Positions 31,073-39,293 of a stretch of DNA of 64,000 nucleotides are shown in pieces. A model generated the notes under the pieces. It saw only the letters and a list, made by a program, of their open reading frames with translations, was not told the origin of the DNA and made no database searches. The DNA comes from a virus. The DNA is taken from positions 39,209 to 103,208 of the IMG/VR virus record IMGVR_UViG_3300031963_000042. One strand, written 5' to 3'. A program made the translations under genes and the position numbers. The number at the start of each line of letters is the position of its first letter. Position 1 is the stretch's first letter.

Positions 31073-31939
31073 TTAAGTAAAATGAGTTTCTAATATTGAT
31101 TCTATTCTAGGATCGAAATCAACCATAAAATAGGTTTCGTTTATACTTAGTATTATTTTCGGGTCAAATAAATCAAAAACGCCTAAAACATATGACTTAC
31201 CATAATAATCTTCACTAATTTCAAAATTTATCACACCAGAACCAAAATTTTCATGATTAACGTCAAAATCTTCCAATATATCAAAGTAATGCGTATTTTT
31301 AACATTAATATTACCAGCATTCTTAGGTTTGCTTTTTTTACCATCAATATTTAATGCTAAGTCAGAATAAATATCAATAGATTCCCGGTCTAAGGTAAAG
31401 AAAGAATAAGGTTTTATCTCAGCATAAGGTCCTTCCTTATAATAACCACGTCCATTGCAATCGTTACAGTCATAAAAGCCTTCACCTCCACAATAATTAC
31501 AAGGAAGCTCTCCTGAGCCAGAACATTGTTCACATTCATATACTTCATCATCATCCTCAAAAGTTAATGAACCCTCTCCATCACAATGATCGCATGTAAT
31601 TGTCCCCCTTGAGCATTCATCGCAAGGAAATGTTCCAGAATCACAATAACAATAAACATCATCTAATCTATCACTAATATGAACAACTAAAAATATTTTT
31701 AAGTTATCCAGTACTCGTTTTAGCGTTATTTCAGGTGGTTCTAATTCATTTAATTCGTCCGCAAGTACACTTATCAGCAATACAAATTTAGGCGAAAAAC
31801 TGTTTTTAATAGTTTTAGCTAATGCCGAATAAATAGGTATAGGAAATTTTACTCTATAACCTTGTTTGTAGCCTTTAGAAGATTTTAAACGTTTAGCTAC
31901 AGTTATTAACGCTTTTTTATTTATGTTATTATTGCTCAT
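31073..31939 (-). CDS. DnaJ-type zinc-finger protein, paralogue 2
   Basis: 288 aa. Same three-part design as its neighbour, with which it shares I-K-N-S-F and the C-terminal L-G-V-F-D-L-F-D-P-K-I. Cys repeats: C-Y-C, C-D-E-C, C-D-H-C-D-G-E-G, C-E-Q-C-S-G-S-G, C-N-Y-C-G-G-E-G, C-N-D-C-N-G-R-G. Paralogues 2 and 3 are the closest pair. May hold unfolded chains or bind RNA; not testable from sequence. Confidence 0.7.
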   Translation of the reverse strand: MSNNNINKKALITVAKRLKSSKGYKQGYRVKFPIPIYSALAKTIKNSFSPKFVLLISVLADELNELEPPEITLKRVLDNLKIFLVVHISDRLDDVYCYCDSGTFPCDECSRGTITCDHCDGEGSLTFEDDDEVYECEQCSGSGELPCNYCGGEGFYDCNDCNGRGYYKEGPYAEIKPYSFFTLDRESIDIYSDLALNIDGKKSKPKNAGNINVKNTHYFDILEDFDVNHENFGSGVINFEISEDYYGKSYVLGVFDLFDPKIILSINETYFMVDFDPRIESILETHFT

Positions 31940-32758
31940 TTATGTAAATAAATTTTCTATCATATCGGATACTTTATATATATCTTTAAAAGTAACCAGA
32001 AATAATCTATTCAAAATGTTATTTTTAATGATTAAATCATCATCATATAAGTCATTTATAGTTAATAAGTATTTGTTTCCACAGTATTTCTTATGAATCA
32101 TCGCGCAGATTTCGTCGCCATCTTCGTAATTTCTATCTTCAAAAAATCCATTGACTAATTCTTGGGTGTTTTCTTTTGATAACAAATTTTCTATTGGCTT
32201 TTTATTCTGTAAGGCATCCTCAAACTTATTTTTGTTTGTACTAGAAATAAACACTAAAGAAGAAATTTCGTAGTTACAATAAGATTCTGATTTAACATAA
32301 CCCTCACCTTCACAGTTTTCGCATGGGATAAATGTTGTTCCATAACATTCCGGGCATTCTACTTCTCTGCTACCTTTGCACCTTCTGCAAGATCTATCTC
32401 CAGTGTATTTGCAATCAGGGCATTTAATATTCCCAGTATCACAATCGCAGAAAAGTTGTTTACCCCCATTACATTTTCGACACAAAATTTTATTTAACGC
32501 ATTACTAAATGTAACAATTACCCCTATTCTAATATTATTTTTTACTCGCGTAATAGTCTCCTCAATTGACTCATTATCATTTAATTCAATATAAATTATT
32601 GCGATTAATAGTAATGTCTTACTATCAATAGAGGTTAATAATGTTTTCAAAAAGATATTCGACCCCCAGTATTTCATACTTAGAATTGAGTATGGGTGTT
32701 TAGATATCTCTTTTCGTTGAAATTGCTTCAATAATTTAACTATTAATTGGTTATTCAT
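31940..32758 (-). CDS. DnaJ-type zinc-finger protein, paralogue 1
   Basis: 272 aa, first gene of the operon. Cys repeats C-R-K-C-N-G-G, C-D-C, C-P-D-C, C-R-R-C-K-G-S, C-P-E-C-Y-G-T, C-E-N-C-E-G-E-G. N- and C-domains align with the other paralogues but more weakly. A minus-strand ATATTTATAG element lies ~20 nt upstream of the start. The tmRNA gene lies immediately upstream on the same strand. Confidence 0.7.
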   Translation of the reverse strand: MNNQLIVKLLKQFQRKEISKHPYSILSMKYWGSNIFLKTLLTSIDSKTLLLIAIIYIELNDNESIEETITRVKNNIRIGVIVTFSNALNKILCRKCNGGKQLFCDCDTGNIKCPDCKYTGDRSCRRCKGSREVECPECYGTTFIPCENCEGEGYVKSESYCNYEISSLVFISSTNKNKFEDALQNKKPIENLLSKENTQELVNGFFEDRNYEDGDEICAMIHKKYCGNKYLLTINDLYDDDLIIKNNILNRLFLVTFKDIYKVSDMIENLFT

Positions 32759-32796
32759 TTTAGATAGTAATTAACTATAAATATTATATATAGTAG

Positions 32797-32824
32797 AAAA
32801 GCCAAAACAATCGTCTTGGCTTTT
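32797..32824 (-). terminator. tmRNA terminator
   Basis: AAAAGCCAA / TTGGCTTTT stem directly after the 3' end of the tmRNA on the minus strand; near-symmetric A and T runs. Confidence 0.7.
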
Positions 32825-32826
32825 TG

Positions 32827-33089
32827 TGGAGGCGGAGGCATCGAAGCCTCGTCTTGCCCGTAAAATAATTAAACATCTACACGTTTAGGATGCCATTAAT
32901 ATTCTGGCCCAGGATATTATTAAAAATAAGACTAAACTAAAACTGTTGAATCGTCATATTTAACGATTCCGTTCAAAACTAAATTGTCAATAATGTTGCC
33001 ATTTGTTGTGTTGAATTGTTTTTAAGAGTACAATACAAACTCTACGTGCATTTAATTACGTTTAACGTCAATCAATTCCTTTCGCCCCC
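32827..33089 (-). ncRNA. ssrA: tmRNA (transfer-messenger RNA)
   Basis: About 263 nt. The ends form a 7-bp acceptor (GGGGGCG at 33089-33083 with CGCCTCC at 32834-32828) and a T-arm (GAGGC-TTCGAT-GCCTC). The 3' part CTAAACGTGTAGA and ACGGGCAAGACGAGG matches the conserved bacterial tmRNA 3' domain. A pseudoknot like PK1 can be drawn (GAGT/ACTC and ATTGT/ACAAT, 33042-33015), followed by an A-rich segment and a reading frame. The best tag frame (33000-32935) gives 22 residues, G-N-I-I-D to S-T-V-L-V; a 6-residue alternative frame exists. Rescues stalled ribosomes and marks products for proteolysis. Confidence 0.85.
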
Positions 33090-33107
33090 TTGTTTATAAA
33101 CTTTACG

Positions 33108-33139
33108 CAAAGATATAAATATTTTATTTATTACGCAAA
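33108..33139 (-). promoter_or_regulatory. tmRNA promoter
   Basis: On the minus strand TTTG (33139-33136), 20 bp, TATCTTTG (33115-33108), then 18 nt to the tmRNA 5' end. Perfect Bacteroidota-type promoter. Confidence 0.82.
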
Positions 33140-33175
33140 TAAACCTTTCGGTTTATTTTAAATATAACTTGTTTA

Positions 33176-33184
33176 ATATTTATT
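33176..33184 (+). promoter_or_regulatory. ATATTTATT element before 33203 gene
   Basis: Ends 18 nt before the ATG at 33203; followed by GTAA as at 4116 and 28701. Confidence 0.42.
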
Positions 33185-33202
33185 GTAAAATAATATAATA
33201 AA

Positions 33203-34264
33203 ATGTTATCAGAAAAAATTATCGATTTTTTAAACAAAGATATATCAAAATCTGAATTAATTAAATTTTTATATATAGAAAGTGATGGGAATTACAATAT
33301 AAGTATTTTAGGTAATTATTTACTTGTTTTTGATTTAAAATCAGATCTTAATTATTTAGTAGAAATTATTAAAAATGATGATGGGTTTAAAAGTGATAAA
33401 GAATATGAATTTTTTAGCAGAGTGTTAAATCAGTATTATAACCTGGCAAGTTATTATAACATTGATGATCGGGCATACTCTGATAGTTATGAATATGTTA
33501 CGGAAGACAATTATCTTTGTGATATATATTCTACTCGTGTTCAGGAAAAAATTTCTGAATATGCTAGAAAATTGGGACTTAGTGAATGTCAGGATTTAAT
33601 AAAATTATTTGATAAATATATTAATTATGATAGGATTTCAGACGAACATGCATCACAACGTATTGATGATTATTCTAATATAACTTTTAGTAGTGTTGAA
33701 AATACCTTAGAAACATTTTTGAGGTTAATATTAGGGTTTACTGTGTTAAATCGGAATGAAAAAACATATTATATTAGTCTAACCAAACTTTTGAGAATAT
33801 TAAAAGTTTTTGAAAACATCCACGATCAAACGTATGAAACATTCACAGAATACATTTCTAAGGTTTACTATAATACAACCTCAATAGATGAAGATTTTGT
33901 ATACGAATACATAGATGAGTGTTTTTGGGAGACATCTGTAACAGATAGTGAAGCCTATGAAAAAGTTATTATTGATGTGTTAGAGGATGCTTATATTGAA
34001 GTATTAGAACAACGCAGGGATATTAAAGAATTTAATGAAATTATTAATTTCATCGAAAAAAAATTAAAAATTGAGATAGGTTATATGGTTTATCACCCAT
34101 TACCAAAAAATCCTAAAATTGAGTTTAGAGTTAAATCCATATCAGAAGATAATAAAATTTTGGTACTGTATAAAAATGTTGATGAGTATTTACCTAAAAG
34201 TGCTCAATTATCATTTGATAATTTCAAATTATTTCTTTATCATCCAGAATTAGATCTAAAATAG
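33203..34264 (+). CDS. Uncharacterised helical protein (353 aa)
   Basis: Rich in Tyr, Asp and Glu, largely helical, no membrane segment or known motif. C-terminal ~60 residues are beta-rich. ATATTTATT at 33176-33184. Followed after 6 nt by the peptidase gene, so co-transcribed with it. Confidence 0.55.
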   Translation: MLSEKIIDFLNKDISKSELIKFLYIESDGNYNISILGNYLLVFDLKSDLNYLVEIIKNDDGFKSDKEYEFFSRVLNQYYNLASYYNIDDRAYSDSYEYVTEDNYLCDIYSTRVQEKISEYARKLGLSECQDLIKLFDKYINYDRISDEHASQRIDDYSNITFSSVENTLETFLRLILGFTVLNRNEKTYYISLTKLLRILKVFENIHDQTYETFTEYISKVYYNTTSIDEDFVYEYIDECFWETSVTDSEAYEKVIIDVLEDAYIEVLEQRRDIKEFNEIINFIEKKLKIEIGYMVYHPLPKNPKIEFRVKSISEDNKILVLYKNVDEYLPKSAQLSFDNFKLFLYHPELDLK

Positions 34265-34270
34265 AAAAAA

Positions 34271-35128
34271 ATGGATACAAACAGTGTTTTACTTTTGAAA
34301 AAAATTTTGTCAGTCCCTACAAAAACAGGAAAAGAGGATTTAATGGTCAAATTCATTACAGAATGGCTATTAGAAAATAACATACATTATTATGTTGATG
34401 TGCATAAGAATATTTATGCTACAAAATTAGACTCACAATCAGATGCAAACAAAGATCAAATATTCCCATGTGTCATCTCCCATACAGATACCGTTCATGG
34501 AATTGACACTATTAATGTTGTCGAAGAATACAAGCTAAATGCGCAAAAACAACGAAAATTAGCATTGACAGCTTATAATGATCTTGGCTGGGCAACAGGT
34601 ATTGGTGGTGATGATAAATGCGGTGTGTTTGCTTGTTTGACTTTGCTAAAGGAACTTCCAGTACTTAAAGCAGCTTTTTTTGTTTCTGAAGAAAATGGTT
34701 GCAACGGATCTAAGTTCGCAGATCCAGAATTCTTTAAAAACGTAGGCTATGCAATACAATTTGACGCACCGGAAAACAATCTTGTAACAGAAACTTGTTT
34801 TGGGGTTAAATTGTTTGATAGAGATAGCGAATTTTTCAAAAAATGTGATAATGTAATAAAAGAAAATTATGTAAGTGAGGTTAAATACATGAATCATCCA
34901 TATACTGATGTGTATGCCTTGAAAAAGATTTTTGATTTTTCATGTCTTAATTTATCAATAGGTTACTATGATTATCACACATCAAAAGAATATGTAGTTA
35001 TTGAGGATGTCTTTAATGGAATTAATGTTGGTAGGAATTTGATCGCCTTACTAGGATGTGAAAAATATAAATATGAATGGACAGATAAATTTCAGTTAGG
35101 AAGCGGATCTTTAGCGTCAATTTTTTAG
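34271..35128 (+). CDS. M20/M28-type metallopeptidase (PepT-like)
   Basis: 285 aa. S-H-T-D-T-V-H (zinc ligands His, Asp), G-I-G-G-D-D-K-C-G (bridging Asp), S-E-E-N-G (catalytic Glu pair), D-A-P, and Y-D-Y-H-T-S-K-E-Y with the last His. This is the catalytic domain of dinuclear zinc exopeptidases. It is shorter than PepT (about 410 aa) because the lid/dimerisation domain is missing or reduced. Cytoplasmic. It could finish peptides released by the phage Clp protease. Confidence 0.82.
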   Translation: MDTNSVLLLKKILSVPTKTGKEDLMVKFITEWLLENNIHYYVDVHKNIYATKLDSQSDANKDQIFPCVISHTDTVHGIDTINVVEEYKLNAQKQRKLALTAYNDLGWATGIGGDDKCGVFACLTLLKELPVLKAAFFVSEENGCNGSKFADPEFFKNVGYAIQFDAPENNLVTETCFGVKLFDRDSEFFKKCDNVIKENYVSEVKYMNHPYTDVYALKKIFDFSCLNLSIGYYDYHTSKEYVVIEDVFNGINVGRNLIALLGCEKYKYEWTDKFQLGSGSLASIF

Positions 35129-35146
35129 TAAAAAATATAATAAATA

Positions 35147-35181
35147 AAACCCCCAATTTGAGATTCAAACTGGGGGTTTTA
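35147..35181. terminator. Bidirectional terminator
   Basis: AAAACCCCCA(ATTT) pairs with (AAAC)TGGGGGTTTT between convergent peptidase and Clp ATPase genes. Confidence 0.85.
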
Positions 35182-35183
35182 TT

Positions 35184-37187
35184 TTATATTATCACAATTT
35201 CATTATTCTCGTACTTAACAGTATACTCTGTATTTTCAAGCATTGTATCATACAGGATACCATCTGAGATCTTATTTTCAAGATTAAACGTGATAGCTCG
35301 TTTTATGGGCCTAGCTCCAAATTCTGGATCAAATCCTACTTTTGATATGTAGTCAATAACTGACTCATCAAAATTTAGCTTATAATTTAAATCCTCCATT
35401 CTAGTCTTAAGTTCATTTATCTCGATTTTAACCACTTTTTTAATATCAGCTTCTGATAGAGAATTAAAATAAACAATGTCATCAATTCTATTAAGAAATT
35501 CTGGGGCAAAGAAATTTTTAAGTTCTTTCTTTAGATAACTCTTTCTTTCTTCATCTTGTTTGTACGCATCTGCTGGCTTTGAAAAGCCAATACCACCACC
35601 TAAGTCTTGGAATCGTTTAATCCCCAGGTTTGACGTCATAATTATAATGCAATTTTTAAAATTGATAGTTTTACCTAATGCATCTGTAATATGACCATCA
35701 TCAAGTATTTGCAGTAGTAATGAGAAAATATTCTTATGAGCTTTTTCTATTTCATCCAGAAGAACAACAGAATATGGTTGATTTTTAACTTTTTCTGTCA
35801 ATTGTCCACCTTCTTCATATCCTACAAATGATGGCGGAGCACCGATCAATCTAGATATTGTATGTTGTTCTTGATATTCACTCATATCAAGTCTTATCAA
35901 GTTATCCTCACTACCAAACATTTCTTTTGCCAGTTTTTTCGCTAGATGAGTTTTACCAACACCTGTTGGGCCTAAGAAAATAAATGATCCGATAGGTTTC
36001 TTAGAGTCTTTTACACCAATTCTATTTCTCTTAATAGATTCAGAAATCAGTTTAACAGCATCTTTTTGACCGATTACCTGCTCAGATAGTACGCTATCAA
36101 GGTTTTTTAGAACATTTTTCTGATTAACATCAAGTTTAGATATTGGGATGTTGGTCATATTTGAAACTACATCATAAACAGAATCTAATGTGACGATTTT
36201 TTTGTCTTCAGACATTGATTTTTGAAATTTTTCTTTTTCAGCATCTAGCTTGGCAAGAATTTTCTTTTCTTTATCCCTCAGTTCTGCTGCTTCTTCGTAA
36301 TTTTGGTTTCTAACGACATCAATCTTTTTATTTTTAATCTCTTGGGCTTTAGCCTTAAGCTCGTCAATAATTTCAGGAGTTTTAATAGTTATTTGATACC
36401 TAGCCCCCAATTCATCCATGACATCAATTGCTTTATCTGGAAATTCTCTATTTGGCATATATCTATCAGCCAATTTAACACAGGCCATTAGAACTTCATC
36501 AGAAAAGGTAACTTTGTGATGAGATTCATATCTTCCAGCAATATTTTTAAGTATCTCATACGTTTCAGAGATGCTTGACCCATTTACGGTAACTTTTTGA
36601 AACCTCCGGTCCAAAGCACCATCTTTTTCGATATGCTTTTTGTATTCATCAAATGTAGTTGCCCCAATGCACTGTAGTTCACCTCTAGCCATAGCTGGCT
36701 TAAAAATATTTGAGGCGTCAAGAGAACCGGAAGAATTTCCAGCACCAACCATAGTATGAATTTCATCAATAAAGATAATAATGTGTGGGTTAGCTTTAAG
36801 CTCTTGCATTATTACTTTCATTCTCTCTTCAAATTGCCCTCTATATTTTGTTCCGGCAACTACGGAAGTTAGATCTAGTGTATAGATTTTTTTGTCTACT
36901 AGATTTCTAGGGCAATTACCTTCAACAATTTTCATAGCTAGGCCTTCGACGATTGCTGTTTTACCGCAGCCAGGATCACCAATAAGAATAGGGTTATTTT
37001 TCTTTCGTCTAGAAAGGATTTGAGCTATTCTTAGAATTTCCTTTTCTCTACCGACAACAGGATCCAGTTTACCTTCCTCAGCCATTTTGTTTAGGTCTCG
37101 GCAGAAATTATCCAAAGCAGGGGTATCGCTATCAGATGATCTACTTAATTTTTTACTCGTTTGATTTTCATCCATTTCGTCTATCAT
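35184..37187 (-). CDS. clpC: ClpC-like AAA+ unfoldase without N-domain
   Basis: 667 aa from the ATG at 37187 (bacterial ClpC is about 810-850 aa). Missing the N-terminal adaptor/substrate domain. D1: G-D-P-G-C-G-K-T and F-I-D-E-I-H. A UVR-type motif in the middle region ([12 protein letters not shown]) marks it as ClpC-type. D2: [20 protein letters not shown], and arginine-finger region F-L-N-R-I-D-D. The D2 loop G-G-G-I-G-F-S-K contains I-G-F, the tripeptide that docks into ClpP, so it should work with the ClpP at 12592. Confidence 0.93.
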   Translation of the reverse strand: MIDEMDENQTSKKLSRSSDSDTPALDNFCRDLNKMAEEGKLDPVVGREKEILRIAQILSRRKKNNPILIGDPGCGKTAIVEGLAMKIVEGNCPRNLVDKKIYTLDLTSVVAGTKYRGQFEERMKVIMQELKANPHIIIFIDEIHTMVGAGNSSGSLDASNIFKPAMARGELQCIGATTFDEYKKHIEKDGALDRRFQKVTVNGSSISETYEILKNIAGRYESHHKVTFSDEVLMACVKLADRYMPNREFPDKAIDVMDELGARYQITIKTPEIIDELKAKAQEIKNKKIDVVRNQNYEEAAELRDKEKKILAKLDAEKEKFQKSMSEDKKIVTLDSVYDVVSNMTNIPISKLDVNQKNVLKNLDSVLSEQVIGQKDAVKLISESIKRNRIGVKDSKKPIGSFIFLGPTGVGKTHLAKKLAKEMFGSEDNLIRLDMSEYQEQHTISRLIGAPPSFVGYEEGGQLTEKVKNQPYSVVLLDEIEKAHKNIFSLLLQILDDGHITDALGKTINFKNCIIIMTSNLGIKRFQDLGGGIGFSKPADAYKQDEERKSYLKKELKNFFAPEFLNRIDDIVYFNSLSEADIKKVVKIEINELKTRMEDLNYKLNFDESVIDYISKVGFDPEFGARPIKRAITFNLENKISDGILYDTMLENTEYTVKYENNEIVII

Positions 37188-37270
37188 GTTTTTAATGTTT
37201 TTTATAAACTTACAAAAATTGTGCTTAACCGTCAAGTTATACGAATATTATGTACAAATTGTCAGCCACA

Positions 37271-37315
37271 TGTCATTTTGACAGTTTGCTTTATTAAATT
37301 ATGACAATTTGTCAT
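37271..37315. promoter_or_regulatory. TGTCAT palindromes between clpC and UVR gene
   Basis: TGTCATTTTGACA (37271-37283) and ATGACAATTTGTCAT (37301-37315), both palindromic and built from the same half-site, lie in the divergent intergenic region. Candidate repressor operators. Confidence 0.4.
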
Positions 37316-37399
37316 GTGCTCTTTATTGTTTAATAAGAAAAACCTATATTTCATAAAAAGGAATAATTATTGATAAATAACATAAAAAAAACTTAAAAT

Positions 37400-37756
37400 A
37401 TGGAACACGACAGATTTATTAAATTTTTGATGGACTACTTTGGTGACAGTGGTCTAAAAAGCCGGAACTACAGTTATAGTCTCGGATCACCCTTTGTTAC
37501 TGTTTATTACACAACAAATCTTGACGACAATCCAACAGAAACCACTGAGTATTTAGAAAAGTTGTTAGAAAGTGCAATCAAGACTGAAAATTATGAGCTT
37601 GCAATTAAAATAAGGGATAAGCTCGCAAAATCAAATAATCCGGAAATTGATTCTTTGAAAGAGGAACTTGAATCTGCGGTTAAAGAGCAAAATTTTGAAC
37701 GAGCGATAGAACTAAGGGATAAGATCGCAAATCTAACAAATAAAGCGCACAAATAG
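37400..37756 (+). CDS. Two-UVR-motif protein (McsA-like adaptor candidate)
   Basis: 118 aa. Two tandem UVR motifs: L-L-E-S-A-I-K-T-E-N-Y-E-L-A-I-K-I-R-D-K and L-E-S-A-V-K-E-Q-N-F-E-R-A-I-E-L-R-D-K. The same motif type occurs in the divergently transcribed ClpC-like ATPase. UVR helices mediate UvrB-UvrC and McsA-ClpC contacts. No McsA-type zinc fingers in the N-terminal ~45 residues. Proposed partner or regulator of the phage unfoldase. Confidence 0.65.
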   Translation: MEHDRFIKFLMDYFGDSGLKSRNYSYSLGSPFVTVYYTTNLDDNPTETTEYLEKLLESAIKTENYELAIKIRDKLAKSNNPEIDSLKEELESAVKEQNFERAIELRDKIANLTNKAHK

Positions 37757-37768
37757 TGCGCTTTTCTT
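37742..37768 (+). terminator. Terminator over the UVR gene stop
   Basis: AAAGCGCAC, loop AAATA, GTGCGCTTTT; the stop codon is in the loop. Confidence 0.65.
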
Positions 37769-37791
37769 TTATAATGAAATAATTATATAGT

Positions 37792-38070
37792 ATGGGTATA
37801 GTTAGTGAAGAATATTCTGGAACATCTATTATAACCACAATTAACTCATCAAATATTGATAATTGTGTTTATGATACCAGAGACAGCAAATTATCTGTTA
37901 AGTTTAAAAATGGGGTTATTTATGAATATTATAATGTACCTCACCATATTTTTACTAAGTTTAGATTTTCTGAATCGCAAGGCAAATATTTATCTACAGT
38001 AATTGCTAAGACTTATAATTATAAAAAATTAGTTATTGAAGATAATGGAGAAGATAATACAAAGCTTTGA
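37792..38070 (+). CDS. KTSC-domain protein
   Basis: 92 aa. S-S-N-I-D-N-C-V-Y-D ... L-S-V-K-F-K-N-G-V-I-Y-E-Y-Y-N-V-P ... S-Q-G-K-Y-L-S-T-V-I is the KTSC fold of ~60 residues, found in many phages alone or fused to tRNA synthetases. Exact role unknown. Overlaps the start of the nucleotidyltransferase gene. Confidence 0.75.
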   Translation: MGIVSEEYSGTSIITTINSSNIDNCVYDTRDSKLSVKFKNGVIYEYYNVPHHIFTKFRFSESQGKYLSTVIAKTYNYKKLVIEDNGEDNTKL

Positions 38071-38788
38071 GCCAAAAAAAGAACTAAACCCCAAAATTTG
38101 GGATAATCAGAAAGGTGATGGCCGCCCCACATTAAAACCAGAAATAAGAGAAAATTTACTGGCAACAGCAAATAGCTTTATAGACTTTCTAGAACTAGAT
38201 TTATTTATCGATGATGCGGTAATAACAGGATCGATATGTAATTATACCTGGTCGGAATATTCTGATATTGATATTCACTTAATAATCGATATATCGCAAT
38301 TCCCTGAAGACATCCAGGACTTATATAAAAAAATTTTTTCACTTAAAAGGCTATTGTTTAATAAAGAATATAACATAAAAGTAAAAAATCATGACGTTGA
38401 AGTTTACGCTCAAGAAAAAGCTGAAAAGCATGAGAGTCCTGCGATATTTTCTTTAGTTAAAGATGAGTGGGTTAAATTTCCTAAAAAGGAGCCACTAAAT
38501 GTGAATACCAAAGAAGTACTCGAAAAGGCAAATAATCTTATGAAATATATCGACACAATCTTGAGTAATTACGAAGAAGATGATTTAGATACCATAAAAA
38601 AAATAACGGGAAAAGTTAAAGAAAAATTATCTAAATATAGAAAATCAGGTTTATCAACAAAAGGCGAACTTTCATTAGAAAATTTGGTATATAAAATATT
38701 GAGACGTAAAGGTTATCTTGATAAATTATATGATTTTGATAAAAAAATTGCAGGAAAAAGATTTACTGTAGAGCAACATTCTTGGTAA
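38045..38788 (+). CDS. Nucleotidyltransferase-fold protein
   Basis: 247 aa from the ATG at 38045. V-I-T-G-S-I-C-N-Y-T-W-S-E-Y-S-D-I-D-I-H matches the G-S-x(8-10)-D-x-D metal site of minimal nucleotidyltransferases. The C-terminal ~100 residues are a charged helical domain. Such proteins are common in large myophages. Possible AMP/UMP transfer to protein or RNA; substrate unknown. Confidence 0.7.
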   Translation: MEKIIQSFEPKKELNPKIWDNQKGDGRPTLKPEIRENLLATANSFIDFLELDLFIDDAVITGSICNYTWSEYSDIDIHLIIDISQFPEDIQDLYKKIFSLKRLLFNKEYNIKVKNHDVEVYAQEKAEKHESPAIFSLVKDEWVKFPKKEPLNVNTKEVLEKANNLMKYIDTILSNYEEDDLDTIKKITGKVKEKLSKYRKSGLSTKGELSLENLVYKILRRKGYLDKLYDFDKKIAGKRFTVEQHSW

Positions 38789-38829
38789 TATTACAACATT
38801 CAATATATTTATATATAAATATTATAAAA

Positions 38830-39081
38830 ATGGCAGCAAATAACGTAAAAGTTGGAGATAAATTTGAGATTAATTTTACTGGAGCATCATCTTTGCAAGG
38901 TATAAGATATGAAGTTTATCACGTTACAGAAAAAACTAATTATATTCCTGTTTCAGACGTATTGGTTTTTTTAAAATTAATTAGTAAAGATGGCTTTAAT
39001 AAAGGTGCTAAACTTAATGATATAGTTCCTTTAGAACATTTAGACATTTTTTATAAACCAGTTACTACACGTAGTGCATAA
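38830..39081 (+). CDS. Small virion-type protein (83 aa)
   Basis: Start chosen at the ATG at 38830 after a TATATTTATATATAAATAT element; the upstream in-frame start would overlap it. Small beta-rich protein (VGDKFEINFTG...), possibly an SH3-like barrel. Start of the head-gene run. Confidence 0.5.
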   Translation: MAANNVKVGDKFEINFTGASSLQGIRYEVYHVTEKTNYIPVSDVLVFLKLISKDGFNKGAKLNDIVPLEHLDIFYKPVTTRSA

Positions 39082-39102
39082 TAATTTTAAATAAATTAAA
39101 AA

Positions 39103-39276
39103 ATGCCAACAACATACTCAGCAGGAACATACGATGCACAAATTTGTGAAGTATGTGACACAACAACAGAATTTAGAACAGATACCCCGCACCCATCATA
39201 TACAAATGAAAAGGGGGATGTTGTTATTCAAACAACTATGGTTACAGCCGGAGGATTTAACGGCCTAAATAATTAA
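39103..39276 (+). CDS. Small head-module protein (57 aa)
   Basis: MPTTYSAGTYDAQICEVCDT... with a CEVC pair; ends NGLNN. Spaced 22 nt and 17 nt from its neighbours, so within the operon. Unknown function. Confidence 0.5.
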   Translation: MPTTYSAGTYDAQICEVCDTTTEFRTDTPHPSYTNEKGDVVIQTTMVTAGGFNGLNN

Positions 39277-39293
39277 AATATAAATAAAAAATA

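Noticed and set aside
35184-37187. ClpB-type disaggregase
   Set aside because: It has a UVR-type middle region and an IGF ClpP-docking loop, and lacks the long M-domain coiled coil of ClpB, so ClpC/ClpA type fits better.
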